A stretch of DNA of 64,000 nucleotides from Hyphomicrobiaceae bacterium (GTDB lineage Bacteria; Pseudomonadota; Alphaproteobacteria; Rhizobiales; Methyloligellaceae): NCBI GenBank assembly GCA_020637815.1, contig JACKJS010000001.1, positions 806,001 to 870,000 on the forward strand, in the 5' to 3' direction. Positions within the stretch are counted from its first letter, which is position 1; every line of letters begins with the position of its first letter. Shown piece by piece: positions 1-8,412 of the stretch. The position numbers and the translations under genes are program-made. The notes under the pieces were generated by a model, which did no database searches, was not told where the DNA came from, and saw only the letters and a list, made by a program, of their open reading frames with translations.

Positions 1-1245
1 CGTGTCGGACTGCCACCCGATCATCAGGACATCGCCGTCGCGCGCATCGAAGCGCTGCCAGTACTGCGCTTTCGGCATGGTCTGAAGATCGACCTTGATG
101 TTGATCTTGGCGAGCATGGCGGCGACGGCCTCGGCGATGCGCGCATCGCCGACATACCGGTTGTTCGGCGCGATCATCGTCACCGAGAATCCGTCCTCGT
201 AGCCAGCCTCTTTCATCAAAGCCTTGGCCTTGTCGAGATCGTAGACCGGCTTCAGGCCGGGATCGTGTCCCGCATAACCTTCCGGACTGAGTTGACCGGC
301 CGGCGTCGCGAAGCCGCGCATGATCTTCTTGGCGATGCCCTCGCGGTTGATTGCGTAACTCATGGCCTTGCGCACGCGCGGATCCTTGAACGCCTCGATG
401 CGATCTTGATTCAACTCGAAAGTCAGCACACGCGTGGACGGCGCCGTAATGAGCGTGCAGCACGAGGCCGCCTCGATCCGTTTCAAGTCCGTCGGCGGAA
501 CGGGTGCGATGAAATCCACGTCGCCCGCCAGCAAAGCCGCCACGCGGGTCGCCGGTTCCTTGATCGGCGTCAGCACGATCTTCTGCACGTTTCCGGGCGA
601 GTTCTTGTCCCAATACCCGTCGAACCGTTCGAGCTCGAGCCGGATACCCTGCTCGCGGCCGGTCACCATGAAGGGCCCTGTCCCACTCATATTGGCCGAA
701 GCGAACGATGAGCCGTGTTTGACCACCGCATCCTTGGGCCGGCCCTTTTCGTCCGTACCCGAATAGAATTCGCGGTCCATCGGAAAGATGTAGGTCGCGA
801 GATTCAGCACCAGCGGATACGGCGCCTTGGTGACGATATCGACCGTGAGATCGTCGACCTTATTGGCCGATTCAAACGGCTCGAACAAAGCCTTGAAATC
901 AGGACTCGTTTTGAGCCGGTTCAAGGTCCAGACGACGTCGTCCGCGTTGAACTTCCGCCCCGAATGGAACGACACGCCATCGCGCAGATGAAACCGTAAG
1001 GTGACGTCGTCCAGTTGCTCCCAACTCTCCGCGAGCCGAGGCTCAAAGGAATTGTCCTTGCGGCGGCGAACCAGCGGATCGAACACGAGATGGGAGAGCT
1101 GCAGCGTCGCGCTGGCTAGCTGTTCGTGGGGATCGAGCGAGGTGGGATCGGCGTCGTAAGCCATGCGAAGCGTCTTGCCGCCCGCAAAGGCCATCGGCGC
1201 GACAGCGACCAGCGCCGCGACAAAAATCGAGAGAAATCGGACCAT
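1..1245 (-). CDS. ABC transporter substrate-binding protein, family 5 (peptide type), 3' end missing
   Basis: Periplasmic binding protein that would capture oligopeptides or similar solutes for an ABC importer. The reading frame opens at ATG 1245 and runs 415 codons off the left edge without a stop, so the C-terminal 100 or more residues are missing (the family is usually 500-550 aa). It starts with a hydrophobic signal peptide of about 22 residues ending in MAFA-GG. The mature part shows family landmarks: TSLDPHEQ near the start, LAESWE, a RKFNADDVVWTLNRL segment, and a lobe-II stretch DPRVRKAMSYAINRE. This gene is transcribed away from bioD; the permease and ATPase genes, if present, would lie to the left of the window. 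The substrate cannot be told: members bind dipeptides, oligopeptides, nickel or opines. Confidence 0.93.
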   Translation of the reverse strand, partial: MVRFLSIFVAALVAVAPMAFAGGKTLRMAYDADPTSLDPHEQLASATLQLSHLVFDPLVRRRKDNSFEPRLAESWEQLDDVTLRFHLRDGVSFHSGRKFNADDVVWTLNRLKTSPDFKALFEPFESANKVDDLTVDIVTKAPYPLVLNLATYIFPMDREFYSGTDEKGRPKDAVVKHGSSFASANMSGTGPFMVTGREQGIRLELERFDGYWDKNSPGNVQKIVLTPIKEPATRVAALLAGDVDFIAPVPPTDLKRIEAASCCTLITAPSTRVLTFELNQDRIEAFKDPRVRKAMSYAINREGIAKKIMRGFATPAGQLSPEGYAGHDPGLKPVYDLDKAKALMKEAGYEDGFSVTMIAPNNRYVGDARIAEAVAAMLAKINIKVDLQTMPKAQYWQRFDARDGDVLMIGWQSDT

Positions 1246-1403
1246 GGAAGCGGTTTTTCGCCCGAAACCAGGCCTTCCGTCCAGCCTCAAACCGACGCAA
1301 GCGACATCGTGACAGAGGCAATGGAGTGCCCGGTCCCCTTGCCTCTTGAGCCATGCCCGATAAAGTCGCCCACCCGCGCCCGAACAACGTCAGGAGTTTC
1401 CCC

Positions 1404-2036
1404 GTGTCCGGCTTTTTTGTAGCAGGCACCGACACAGATGTCGGCAAGACGCTGGTTTCGGCTTGGCTTCTATCGCATCTCGACGGCGTTTATTGGAAGC
1501 CGATCCAAGCGGGCACGGAGCCGACGACCGACTCGGCGACCGTGCAACGCCTGGCGGAACTTCCCGTCGGACACGTTCTGCCCGAAGCCTATCTCCTGCC
1601 CGAACCGATAGCGCCTCACGAGGCCGCCCGGCGGGCCGGCATCGCGCTCGACATGGCGAAGATCACGCTCCCGCCCCATGACGGGCTCGTGGTGGTGGAG
1701 GGCGCGGGCGGGCTGATGGTTCCGATCGCGGATGGCGCGTACATGATCGATCTTGCGGACGCCCTCGACCTTCCGATCATTCTCGTGACGCGGTCGACGC
1801 TGGGTACGATCAATCACACGCTGTTGTCGCTGGAGGCGATCCGGCGCCGCGGTCTGCCGCTTGCCGGCGTCGTGATCAGCGGGCCGGAAACGCCCCATAA
1901 CCGCGCGGCCATTCAGCGCTTCGGCCAAGTCGAAGTGATCGCCGAGATTCCGTTCCTCGAGACAGTCGATCGCAGCACGCTAAGAACCATCGATCCCGAA
2001 CTCGACCTCCTCAAACTTGCAACGGTAACGACGTGA
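1404..2036 (+). CDS. bioD: Dethiobiotin synthetase
   Basis: Cytosolic ATP-dependent carboxylase that closes the ureido ring of 7,8-diaminopelargonate to give dethiobiotin, the penultimate step of biotin synthesis. The P-loop is near the N-terminus (GTDTDVGKT), with VVEGAGGLMVP in the middle, both hallmarks of BioD. An in-frame ATG exists at 1353, but the GTG at 1404 is preferred: AGGAG lies 7 nt upstream of it and the resulting protein begins directly with SGFFVAGTD, where BioD proteins normally start. Length from there is 210 aa, usual for the family. The stop codon overlaps the GTG start of bioA (GTGA), so the two are translationally coupled. Confidence 0.93.
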   Translation: MSGFFVAGTDTDVGKTLVSAWLLSHLDGVYWKPIQAGTEPTTDSATVQRLAELPVGHVLPEAYLLPEPIAPHEAARRAGIALDMAKITLPPHDGLVVVEGAGGLMVPIADGAYMIDLADALDLPIILVTRSTLGTINHTLLSLEAIRRRGLPLAGVVISGPETPHNRAAIQRFGQVEVIAEIPFLETVDRSTLRTIDPELDLLKLATVTT

Positions 2037-3382
2037 ACGAACAGTCCAATCCGCTTACCGCGGCGTCGCCCGACGATATCGTCGGGCGCGACAAACGCTA
2101 TATCTGGCACCCTTACACGCAGCACGGCACCGAGACCGATCCGCTGGTCGTCGCCCGCGCAAAGGGCGCGTCGCTGTTCGACGCCGACGGCCGCGAGATC
2201 CTGGACATGATTTCGTCCTGGTGGACGTGCACGCACGGCCACGCCCATCCCAAGATCAACGCCGCGATCGCGCGCCAGGCGGAGACCATCGAGCATGTGA
2301 TGTTCGCCGGCTTCACCCATGCGCCCGCCGTCGACTTGGCCGAGACGCTTGCCAGCCTCCTGCCCGGCGATCTCAACCGCGTGTTCTACTCCGACGACGG
2401 CTCCACCTCGGTGGAGGTGGCGATCAAGATCGCCTACCAGTCATGGATCAATCGCGGTGAGACGCGCAGCACATTGATCGCTTTCGAGGGCGGCTATCAC
2501 GGCGACACGCTCGGTGCGATGTCCGTTGGGTGCAGCTCGCAAATGTTCGGCGCGTTCAAGGACCTGATGTGCGACGTGCGCGTCGTGCCGTTCCCGGCGA
2601 CGTTCGACGGCGACGATGCGGTGGACGAACGCGAGGCGGCCGCGCTCTCGGCCTTGGAGGCGACGCTTTTCGAGTGCAAGGACACCATCGCGGCGATGAT
2701 TATCGAGCCGATGATGCAAGGTTCGGCGGGAATGCGCTTCTGCCGGCCGGGCTTCCTCGCACGCATGGTCGAGATGGCGCGTGCCGCGGGCGTGCTGGTG
2801 ATCTTCGACGAGGTCGCGACAGGTTTCGGACGCACGGGACGCCTCTTCGCGATGGAACATGCGGGCGTCACACCGGATCTCGTCTGCCTCTCGAAGGGAC
2901 TGACCGGCGGATATATGCCGCTCGCCGCGACCGTTGCCCGGGACTGGCTGTTCGATCTCTTTCTCGGTCAGGATTTCGACCGGGCGCTGCCGCACGGGCA
3001 CTCCTTCACGGCCAATCCCCTCGCCTGTTCGGCCGCCCTCGCGGCGCTCGGCCTTTACGCGGAAGAACAAACAATGATGCGCATCGTCAAGATCAACGCG
3101 GCGCACCGAACCATGCTCGACGTACTGGCCGCGCGGACGGACGTTTCCAGGCAGCGCGTTCTCGGCCCGGTTCTCGCATTCGAGCTCAACGAAGGCGGCG
3201 CATATCAATCCGAGGCCAGCCGGAAGCTCAGGGCCTGGTACATTGCGAACGGATTCAACATCCGGCCGATCGGGCCTACCGTGTATCTGATGCCGCCCTA
3301 CTGCATCACGGACGAAGAGCTCTTGCGCGCCTATGCCTGCATGATCGAAGGGTTGGACCGGCTTGCTTCAGGATCGCTCTAG
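2033..3382 (+). CDS. bioA: Adenosylmethionine-8-amino-7-oxononanoate aminotransferase
   Basis: PLP enzyme that converts 8-amino-7-oxononanoate (KAPA) to 7,8-diaminononanoate (DAPA) with S-adenosylmethionine as amino donor. Class-III aminotransferase of 449 aa. Visible landmarks are the BioA-type WHPYTQHG near residue 26, GGYHGDT (153-159), IFDEVATGFGRTG with the PLP-pyridine Asp259, and SKGLTGGYMPL with the Schiff-base Lys288. The start is the GTG at 2033, overlapping the bioD stop by 4 nt. The 3' end overlaps the 3' end of the convergent bioC by 15 nt, so bioDA and the bioF-bioC operon run into each other. Confidence 0.96.
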   Translation: MNEQSNPLTAASPDDIVGRDKRYIWHPYTQHGTETDPLVVARAKGASLFDADGREILDMISSWWTCTHGHAHPKINAAIARQAETIEHVMFAGFTHAPAVDLAETLASLLPGDLNRVFYSDDGSTSVEVAIKIAYQSWINRGETRSTLIAFEGGYHGDTLGAMSVGCSSQMFGAFKDLMCDVRVVPFPATFDGDDAVDEREAAALSALEATLFECKDTIAAMIIEPMMQGSAGMRFCRPGFLARMVEMARAAGVLVIFDEVATGFGRTGRLFAMEHAGVTPDLVCLSKGLTGGYMPLAATVARDWLFDLFLGQDFDRALPHGHSFTANPLACSAALAALGLYAEEQTMMRIVKINAAHRTMLDVLAARTDVSRQRVLGPVLAFELNEGGAYQSEASRKLRAWYIANGFNIRPIGPTVYLMPPYCITDEELLRAYACMIEGLDRLASGSL

Positions 3383-4114
3383 ACGTCCATAGACGATGTG
3401 CCACGTAACGCGTCCGCCAAAGAGCAGATTCGTGGTTCGGATCGCGCGCCGGAGCTCGCCCGCGGTCAAGGGTTCGTAGCCGTCGCGGGGTTGCAGCCCG
3501 CCCACGGCTTTCATGCGGCGTAAAAAAGAAAGCGAATCCTTATCGGGCGTTAGATGCTCTTCTTCAACGACGCCCGGAATCGACGGCAGGTTTGGCGTGC
3601 CACTCCGCAAGCCTTCGGTTGCAAGCACCGAGCGCCATTCGGCGAAGCAGTCCGGCCCGAGCGTCGCGAACAGAAGAACGCCCCCCGGCGCGAGATGACG
3701 CCGGAACCGTTCGACGCTTGCCACGGGGTCGCGTAGCCAATGCAGCATCATGCTTGTCACGACGAGATCGAGATTCTCGTAGGTGGCGGTGGCCGCGGCA
3801 TCCATGACCTCGAAGGACAGATTCGCGCCGGAGCCGTTTAAATTGCGCTGGCAAGCGCGGATCATCTCCGGTGCGGCATCCGTCAGCAGGAACTCTCCGT
3901 CCGGGTAGCGCGCGACCAGACGGCGGCTCAACAGTCCGGTGCCGCAGCCGAGTTCCAGCACGCGCGGCGCCTCGCGATCGGGCAGCATGGAGGCAAGACG
4001 CCCCGCCACCCCGTCCTGCAGGTCGGCATGGGTTTCGTAGACCTCGGCCCTCGCGCCGAAGCGGGCGGCGATCTCGGCGCTACGACGAGACAGTATTGGC
4101 GAAGTCAACGACAT
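3368..4114 (-). CDS. bioC: Malonyl-ACP O-methyltransferase BioC
   Basis: SAM-dependent methyltransferase that would methylate the free carboxyl of malonyl-ACP, disguising it as a fatty-acid primer so that the fatty-acid synthase can build pimeloyl-ACP. The class-I SAM motif LELGCGTGLLS is visible, followed by DAAPEMI and a VVTSMMLHWLRDP stretch typical of BioC-like enzymes. I prefer the ATG at 4114 (protein MSLTSPILSRR, 248 aa); an in-frame ATG 13 codons further upstream (4153) is possible, and neither has a clear ribosome site. The start overlaps the end of the BioH-like gene by 35 nt, indicating one transcript bioF-bioH-bioC. Position beside bioF and an esterase supports BioC over a generic methyltransferase. 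Confidence 0.86.
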   Translation of the reverse strand: MSLTSPILSRRSAEIAARFGARAEVYETHADLQDGVAGRLASMLPDREAPRVLELGCGTGLLSRRLVARYPDGEFLLTDAAPEMIRACQRNLNGSGANLSFEVMDAAATATYENLDLVVTSMMLHWLRDPVASVERFRRHLAPGGVLLFATLGPDCFAEWRSVLATEGLRSGTPNLPSIPGVVEEEHLTPDKDSLSFLRRMKAVGGLQPRDGYEPLTAGELRRAIRTTNLLFGGRVTWHIVYGRLERS

Positions 4115-4706
4115 GCTTGGCGCACCGGTCTGGATGGCTCCTTGGCAGAGCATGGCCGCCGCTGGGCAGCCAGATCACATTCTCCTTGCCCCAGACGGCC
4201 TCGGACATCGCCGGCGGAACGATGAGATCGTTTTGGGTTGCAAGGCTAAGAATAGGACATTGAAGGCTTTTCTTGAGCCCCTCTGCGTCCCAATGTAACA
4301 GCCAATCGAGCCCTTCGTGCAAGCGCGGCACGTCGAGGGCCGCAGGATCGGCGAAATCCGGCACCCCGCACGAACCCCAAAATGCCTTCATCGTGCCGGC
4401 CGGGTCGCGGTCGAGACCGCGCTGCAGGGCCATCACCCGCGTCTTCGGCACATGAGGGCAGTAACGGTCGAAGCCTTGCAGCGAGACGAGGCTCTTGAAC
4501 CGTCCGCCCCCCTCCTTGAGCAGCCACAACACGCCGAGCGAGTGGCCAACGGCAATCGCGTCCTGAGGCCAGTCCGGCATATCGCACGGCCCGCCCGCGA
4601 CGAAGCCGAGATCGACCCGCGTGACCGTGGCATCGCAGAGACGCGCGATCAGCGGGTCCCACAAGGACGCATTGAAGCCCCAACCATGGACGAGAACGAA
4701 ATGCAT
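4080..4706 (-). CDS. BioH-like alpha/beta hydrolase (pimeloyl-ACP methyl ester esterase)
   Basis: Predicted to remove the methyl group from pimeloyl-ACP methyl ester and so end the BioC-dependent pimelate pathway. It is an alpha/beta hydrolase of 208 aa. It opens with an oxyanion-hole segment HFVLVHGWGFNASLW, very like BioH. A nucleophile elbow GHSLG (Ser56), an acid in TQNDLIVPP (Asp160) and a histidine in GGHALP (His185) make a complete triad. BioH itself has GWSLG, and other esterases (BioG, BioJ, BioK, BioV) do the same job, so the subclass is uncertain. ATG 4706 is chosen because it places the conserved strand at the N-terminus; ATG 4721 is also in frame. It sits between bioF and bioC and overlaps bioC, which is the main argument for the role. 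Confidence 0.82.
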   Translation of the reverse strand: MHFVLVHGWGFNASLWDPLIARLCDATVTRVDLGFVAGGPCDMPDWPQDAIAVGHSLGVLWLLKEGGGRFKSLVSLQGFDRYCPHVPKTRVMALQRGLDRDPAGTMKAFWGSCGVPDFADPAALDVPRLHEGLDWLLHWDAEGLKKSLQCPILSLATQNDLIVPPAMSEAVWGKENVIWLPSGGHALPRSHPDRCAKHVVDFANTVSS

Positions 4707-4707
4707 A

Positions 4708-5895
4708 TCAGTCGAACACATACTCGGCGCGCGGTCCCGCGGCCGCCTGAAGCACCTCGACCAGCCGCGAAAGATCCTCGCCGGTGTGGGCGGCGGTGAA
4801 CGTCAAACGGACACGCGCGGTCCCGTTCGGCACGGTGGGCGGCCGGATCGCCGTGGCCCACAACCCCGCCTCGCGCAGGCGATTGCTCAGGCCAAGCGCG
4901 GCCTCGGCCGTGCCGACAATGAGCGGCACGATCTGCGTCAGCGACTGGCCTGTGTCGTAGCCAAGTTCGCGGCATTCGTCCCGGAAGGAGGCCGAAAGGG
5001 ACGCGACGCGCGCGCGTTCGGTGTCCAGAGATGGGACGAGATCGAGCGCGGCATCGATGGCCCCCAGAACAGGAGGCGGCAGCGCCGTGGAATAGATGAA
5101 ACCGCCACAGCGGTTGATTAGATAGTCGCGCATCGTGTCCGAACAGGCGACATAGGCCCCGAAGCTCCCCAGAGCCTTGGAGAACGTCCCGATCACGACG
5201 TCGGCCCCGTCAGACTGGCCGCTGCCGCCCTTCCCCAAAATGCCGGTGGCGTGGGCATCGTCGACGATCACCATAGCATCGTGCTCGTGCGCGAGTTCTC
5301 TGATCTCCTCCATCCACGCGACATCGCCGTCCATCGAGAAGACGCTTTCGGTGAGGATAAATTTCGGGCGATCGCCGGCGGTATGCTGTTCCAGGAGTTC
5401 GGCGAGGTGGTTGGCAGACGCATGGCGATAGCGGATCTGGCGCACGCCCGCCGCCTGGCAGCCAAAATGCATGCTGGCGTGATTGAGCCGGTCGGCGAAA
5501 ACCAGCGGCTCGGCGCCGAGTACGCGCTTGTCGAATAAGGCCTGGAGCACACTCGCATTGGCTTGGAAGCCGGAGGCCATGAGGAGCGCAGCCGGTTTCT
5601 GCTTCAGTGCGGCGACCTTCCGCTCAATGCCCGCGAAGATGTCGAGATTGCCGGTGACGAGGCGCGAGGCGCCCGCTCCGGTCCCGAACGCCTTCGCCCA
5701 CGCGCTTGCGCGCTCCGCGAGAGCATCGTGGAACCGCAAGCCCAGATAGTCGTTGCTGGCAAAATTGACGTATGTCCGCCCGCCGATTTCGAGCCTTCGG
5801 GCGTCCCGCGCAACGACATCGGTCAAGTGCCGCCGGAGACGGTTCTGAGCCAGACCTTCGAGGAAGTCCTGATATCGGCTTTCGCTCCCACCCAT
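4708..5895 (-). CDS. bioF: 8-amino-7-oxononanoate synthase
   Basis: PLP-dependent decarboxylating condensation of pimeloyl-ACP (or -CoA) with L-alanine to give KAPA. At 395 aa it has the usual length for alpha-oxoamine synthases. Visible features are NDYLGLR near residue 48, GTGAGASRLVTGN (71-83), VDDAHATG with Asp212 and His215 holding the cofactor, and GTFSKALGSFG with Schiff-base Lys240. The start ATG 5895 is only 38 bp from the start of divergent bioB. The stop lies 1 nt before the chosen start of the BioH-like gene. A promoter-like element ends 6 nt upstream of the start codon, so the message may be nearly leaderless. Confidence 0.95.
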   Translation of the reverse strand: MGGSESRYQDFLEGLAQNRLRRHLTDVVARDARRLEIGGRTYVNFASNDYLGLRFHDALAERASAWAKAFGTGAGASRLVTGNLDIFAGIERKVAALKQKPAALLMASGFQANASVLQALFDKRVLGAEPLVFADRLNHASMHFGCQAAGVRQIRYRHASANHLAELLEQHTAGDRPKFILTESVFSMDGDVAWMEEIRELAHEHDAMVIVDDAHATGILGKGGSGQSDGADVVIGTFSKALGSFGAYVACSDTMRDYLINRCGGFIYSTALPPPVLGAIDAALDLVPSLDTERARVASLSASFRDECRELGYDTGQSLTQIVPLIVGTAEAALGLSNRLREAGLWATAIRPPTVPNGTARVRLTFTAAHTGEDLSRLVEVLQAAAGPRAEYVFD

Positions 5896-5901
5896 GATCC
5901 T

Positions 5902-5930
5902 GTATTAGCCTTAGCTCTTATCCCCAGCAA
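5902..5930 (-). promoter_or_regulatory. Putative promoter of the bioF operon
   Basis: On the minus strand a TTGCTG box (5925-5930) and a TAATAC box (5902-5907) are separated by exactly 17 nt. Initiation 6-7 nt downstream would fall at or next to the bioF ATG (5895). The boxes are only moderate matches to the sigma-70 consensus. No recognisable BioR (TTATCTATAA-like) operator is visible in the 38-bp gap. Confidence 0.4.
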
Positions 5931-5933
5931 TCA

Positions 5934-6986
5934 ATGGCTTGGAGTCCCGTGACAGAAACGTTGGAAAGCTTGAATCCTTTCAAGACTCAACCCCGCGAGG
6001 CGGAGACCGGGCGCGAACGCCGCGCTACCCGTCACGACTGGCAGACCTTCGAAATCGTGGACCTGCTCGAGGCTCCGTTGTTCGATCTGATCGACGAGGC
6101 GCGGGCCGTGCATCGCCGCTACCACGCCGACGGCCAGGTTCAACTCGCGAGCCTACTTTCCATCAAGACCGGCGCCTGTCCTGAGGACTGCAAGTATTGT
6201 CCGCAGTCGGCCCACTACGCGAAGAAGACGGGGCTCGAGCGCGAATCCCTTCTCGACGTGGAGGACGTACTCTCCAAGGCCCGCATCGCCAAGGAGGCGG
6301 GGGCCACACGGTTCTGCATGGGCGCGGCTTGGCGCCAGGTGAAGGACGGGCCCGAATTCGAGAAGGTCTTGGACATGGTCCGGGGTGTGCGCGACCTCGA
6401 GATGGAAGCTTGTGTGACGCTGGGTATGGTGACGAAGGACCAGGCCGGACGCCTCGCCGAGGCCGGACTCACCGCCTACAACCACAACCTCGACACCTCG
6501 CCCGAGTTCTACAGCGAGATCATCACCACGCGGACTTACGAGGACCGCCTTGAGACCATCGCCAATGTGCGGAGCGCGGGCGTTCAAGTCTGTTGCGGCG
6601 GCATTATCGGCATGGGCGAGAGCATCGAGGACCGGGCGCGGCTCCTTCAGGAGCTGGCAACGTTCGATCCGCATCCGGAGAGCGTTCCGATCAATGCGCT
6701 GGTACCGGTCGCCGGGACCCCGCTCGAATCCCAAGCCAAGGTCGAACCGCTCGAACTCGTGCGCATGGTGGCGGTCGCCCGTATTCTGATGCCAACATCC
6801 TTCGTCCGGCTGTCCGCCGGGCGTTCGGCGCTGACGCGCGAGGCGCAGATCCTTTGCTTCCTCGCCGGCGCCAACTCGATTTTCTATGGCGACAAGCTGC
6901 TGACGACGGAGAACAACGACGCTGCGGACGACCGCGCTCTCATCGAGGAAGCGGGCCTGCGGATCAAACCGGCCTGCGCCTCCTGA
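5934..6986 (+). CDS. bioB: Biotin synthase
   Basis: Radical-SAM enzyme inserting sulfur into dethiobiotin to form biotin. The radical [4Fe-4S] motif is CPEDCKYC (Cys82, Cys86, Cys89), followed by PQSAHY. Further family markers are GATRFCMGAAWR, AYNHNLDTSPEFY, and a glycine-rich CCGGIIGMGE stretch. At 350 aa the length is usual, with an N-terminal tail of about 35 residues before the core. ATG 5934 is used; a GTG at 5949 is an in-frame alternative. It is divergent from bioF and is followed after 16 nt by the aminotransferase gene, with which it probably shares a transcript. Confidence 0.97.
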   Translation: MAWSPVTETLESLNPFKTQPREAETGRERRATRHDWQTFEIVDLLEAPLFDLIDEARAVHRRYHADGQVQLASLLSIKTGACPEDCKYCPQSAHYAKKTGLERESLLDVEDVLSKARIAKEAGATRFCMGAAWRQVKDGPEFEKVLDMVRGVRDLEMEACVTLGMVTKDQAGRLAEAGLTAYNHNLDTSPEFYSEIITTRTYEDRLETIANVRSAGVQVCCGGIIGMGESIEDRARLLQELATFDPHPESVPINALVPVAGTPLESQAKVEPLELVRMVAVARILMPTSFVRLSAGRSALTREAQILCFLAGANSIFYGDKLLTTENNDAADDRALIEEAGLRIKPACAS

Positions 6987-7002
6987 TCGCGGGACCGCGC
7001 CG

Positions 7003-7863
7003 ATGTCCCGCATCGTCTATGTGAATGGTGCCTTCGAACCCGAGGAAGACGCCAAAGTCTCCATTTTCGACCGCGGCTTCCTGTTTGGCGATGCCGTTTA
7101 CGAAGTCACCGCCGTGCTCGACGGGCGGCTCGTCGACTTTGCGGGACACGTGGAGCGTCTCGAACGGTCGCTCGGCGAGATCGATCTGCCGCTGCCCATG
7201 CCTCACGAAGGCTTGCGCGAAATGCACGAGACGCTCATCGCCGAAAACAAGGTGGTCGAAGGCATCGTGTATCTCCACATCAGCCGCGGCCCCGCCGAAC
7301 GCGACTTCGCCTATCCGCCCTCGCCCTCTCCGACCGTCGTCGCCTTCACCCAGTCGCGCCCGCTGGTCGATCAGCCACAAGCCAAGACGGGAGTCGCCGT
7401 CATCACGATTCCCGACATCCGCTGGAAGCGCCGGGATATCAAATCGACGTCCATGCTGGCTCAGGTGATGGGAAAGCAGGAAGCAAAACGCCGCGGAGCC
7501 TATGAGGCATGGATGGTCGAAGACGGCGTCGTGACCGAGGGAACCTCCTCTTCAGCCTTCATCTTGGACGCGAACGGCGTCTTAAGGACCCAACCGCTCG
7601 GCCCGCACATTCTGCCTGGCGTCACCCGCCGGGCCATTTTGCGGCTGGCGCGCGAAGACGGTATCCGCCTCGAGGAGCGCCCTTTCAGCGTCGATGAAGC
7701 CCACAAGGCGCGCGAGGCGTTCATGACGGCCGCGTCCGCCTTCGTGCTGCCAATCGTCTCAATCGACGGCAGCGCCGTCGGCAATGGAGAACCGGGACCG
7801 ATCGCCCGCGCCTTCCGCGCGCACTACATCGCCGAAGCGCGGGACGCCTCGGCGTCTGCGTGA
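7003..7863 (+). CDS. Class-IV aminotransferase, D-amino-acid transaminase type
   Basis: PLP enzyme of the fold-IV family, most like D-alanine transaminases. It would interconvert D-alanine and D-glutamate through 2-oxo acids, feeding peptidoglycan precursors. Landmarks over 286 aa: VYVNGAFEPEEDAKVSIFDRG at the start, GDAVYEV, the Schiff-base Lys147 in RRDIKSTSML, and GTSSSAFIL for the cofactor phosphate. Branched-chain aminotransferase and aminodeoxychorismate lyase share the fold, so the substrate is inferred. It begins 16 nt after bioB, suggesting co-transcription. Its last 40 nt overlap the 3' end of a small gene on the other strand. Confidence 0.85.
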   Translation: MSRIVYVNGAFEPEEDAKVSIFDRGFLFGDAVYEVTAVLDGRLVDFAGHVERLERSLGEIDLPLPMPHEGLREMHETLIAENKVVEGIVYLHISRGPAERDFAYPPSPSPTVVAFTQSRPLVDQPQAKTGVAVITIPDIRWKRRDIKSTSMLAQVMGKQEAKRRGAYEAWMVEDGVVTEGTSSSAFILDANGVLRTQPLGPHILPGVTRRAILRLAREDGIRLEERPFSVDEAHKAREAFMTAASAFVLPIVSIDGSAVGNGEPGPIARAFRAHYIAEARDASASA

Positions 7864-8024
7864 GCCACACGCCCCATGGTTCCGGCGGACGAGTAGTACT
7901 CCTTGATGGTGCTGTCGACGACGCAGTTGAACCAGTCATCGCCGCCGAACTTGCAACCGTGACGCTTGCTTTGCACCAGCGCCAAGATCGCCACGATCAC
8001 GATCAACAAGAGTATGAGCCGCAT
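7824..8024 (-). CDS. Small single-pass membrane protein, unknown function
   Basis: 66-aa frame starting at ATG 8024 behind a strong GGGAGGGA about 6 nt upstream. The N-terminus is one hydrophobic helix (RLILLLIVIVAILALV) followed by a basic turn (QSKRHG) and a soluble tail with two cysteines (Cys24, Cys34) and a DDWFNCVVD segment. This fits an inner-membrane anchored or signal-peptide protein with its tail outside. I do not recognise the family. Its 3' end runs 40 nt into the end of the convergent aminotransferase gene. The good ribosome site and clean helix argue for a real gene; the tail is Ala/Ser-rich and weakly informative. Confidence 0.55.
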   Translation of the reverse strand: MRLILLLIVIVAILALVQSKRHGCKFGGDDWFNCVVDSTIKEYYSSAGTMGRVAHADAEASRASAM

Positions 8025-8412
8025 TTCCGGTCCCTCCCTGAAAGAGCCAGCATAACCCAAACACACGTGAAGACGCCGGAATGACGGGGACGAAATCGGC
8101 CTAGTCCTGTGCGCCGCTTGTCTTGGTCTCTGCCCGGCTCTCGCCGTCGACATGCGCCTTGAAAAGAACGTCCTCGAGGCTCCGGAAGCGCTCTTTTGCG
8201 GTCTTCATTTGCCGAAGCTAGAAATCCCGCCACTTGCTGAGTGCAGGGCCGTCGGCCTCCCACAAAGCACACGTGTCACCGCGATGGCATAACGAACGAC
8301 GGCCTTACGCGGATTCGGCAGAGTACTTTGATCGATGCGCGGCGGCCGCATAAGCTCCCCCGTATCGAAACGATATCAAGATGTTAGCGCGATTCCAGGA
8401 CCGTCTAACGAC
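8025..8412. other. Stretch without a convincing gene
   Basis: About 390 bases between two small minus-strand genes. Apart from one doubtful 35-codon frame (8101-8208) I see no gene-like reading frame, RNA or repeat here. It should hold the promoter of the 66-aa membrane protein gene; I could not pick convincing boxes. Confidence 0.5.
8101..8208 (-). CDS. Possible 35-aa peptide
   Basis: ATG 8208 to TAG 8101, a charged, cysteine-free peptide beginning MKTAKERFRSLEDVLF and ending TKTSGAQD. The composition looks protein-like, but there is no clear ribosome site and no recognised family. It could be chance. Confidence 0.2.
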   Translation of the reverse strand: MKTAKERFRSLEDVLFKAHVDGESRAETKTSGAQD

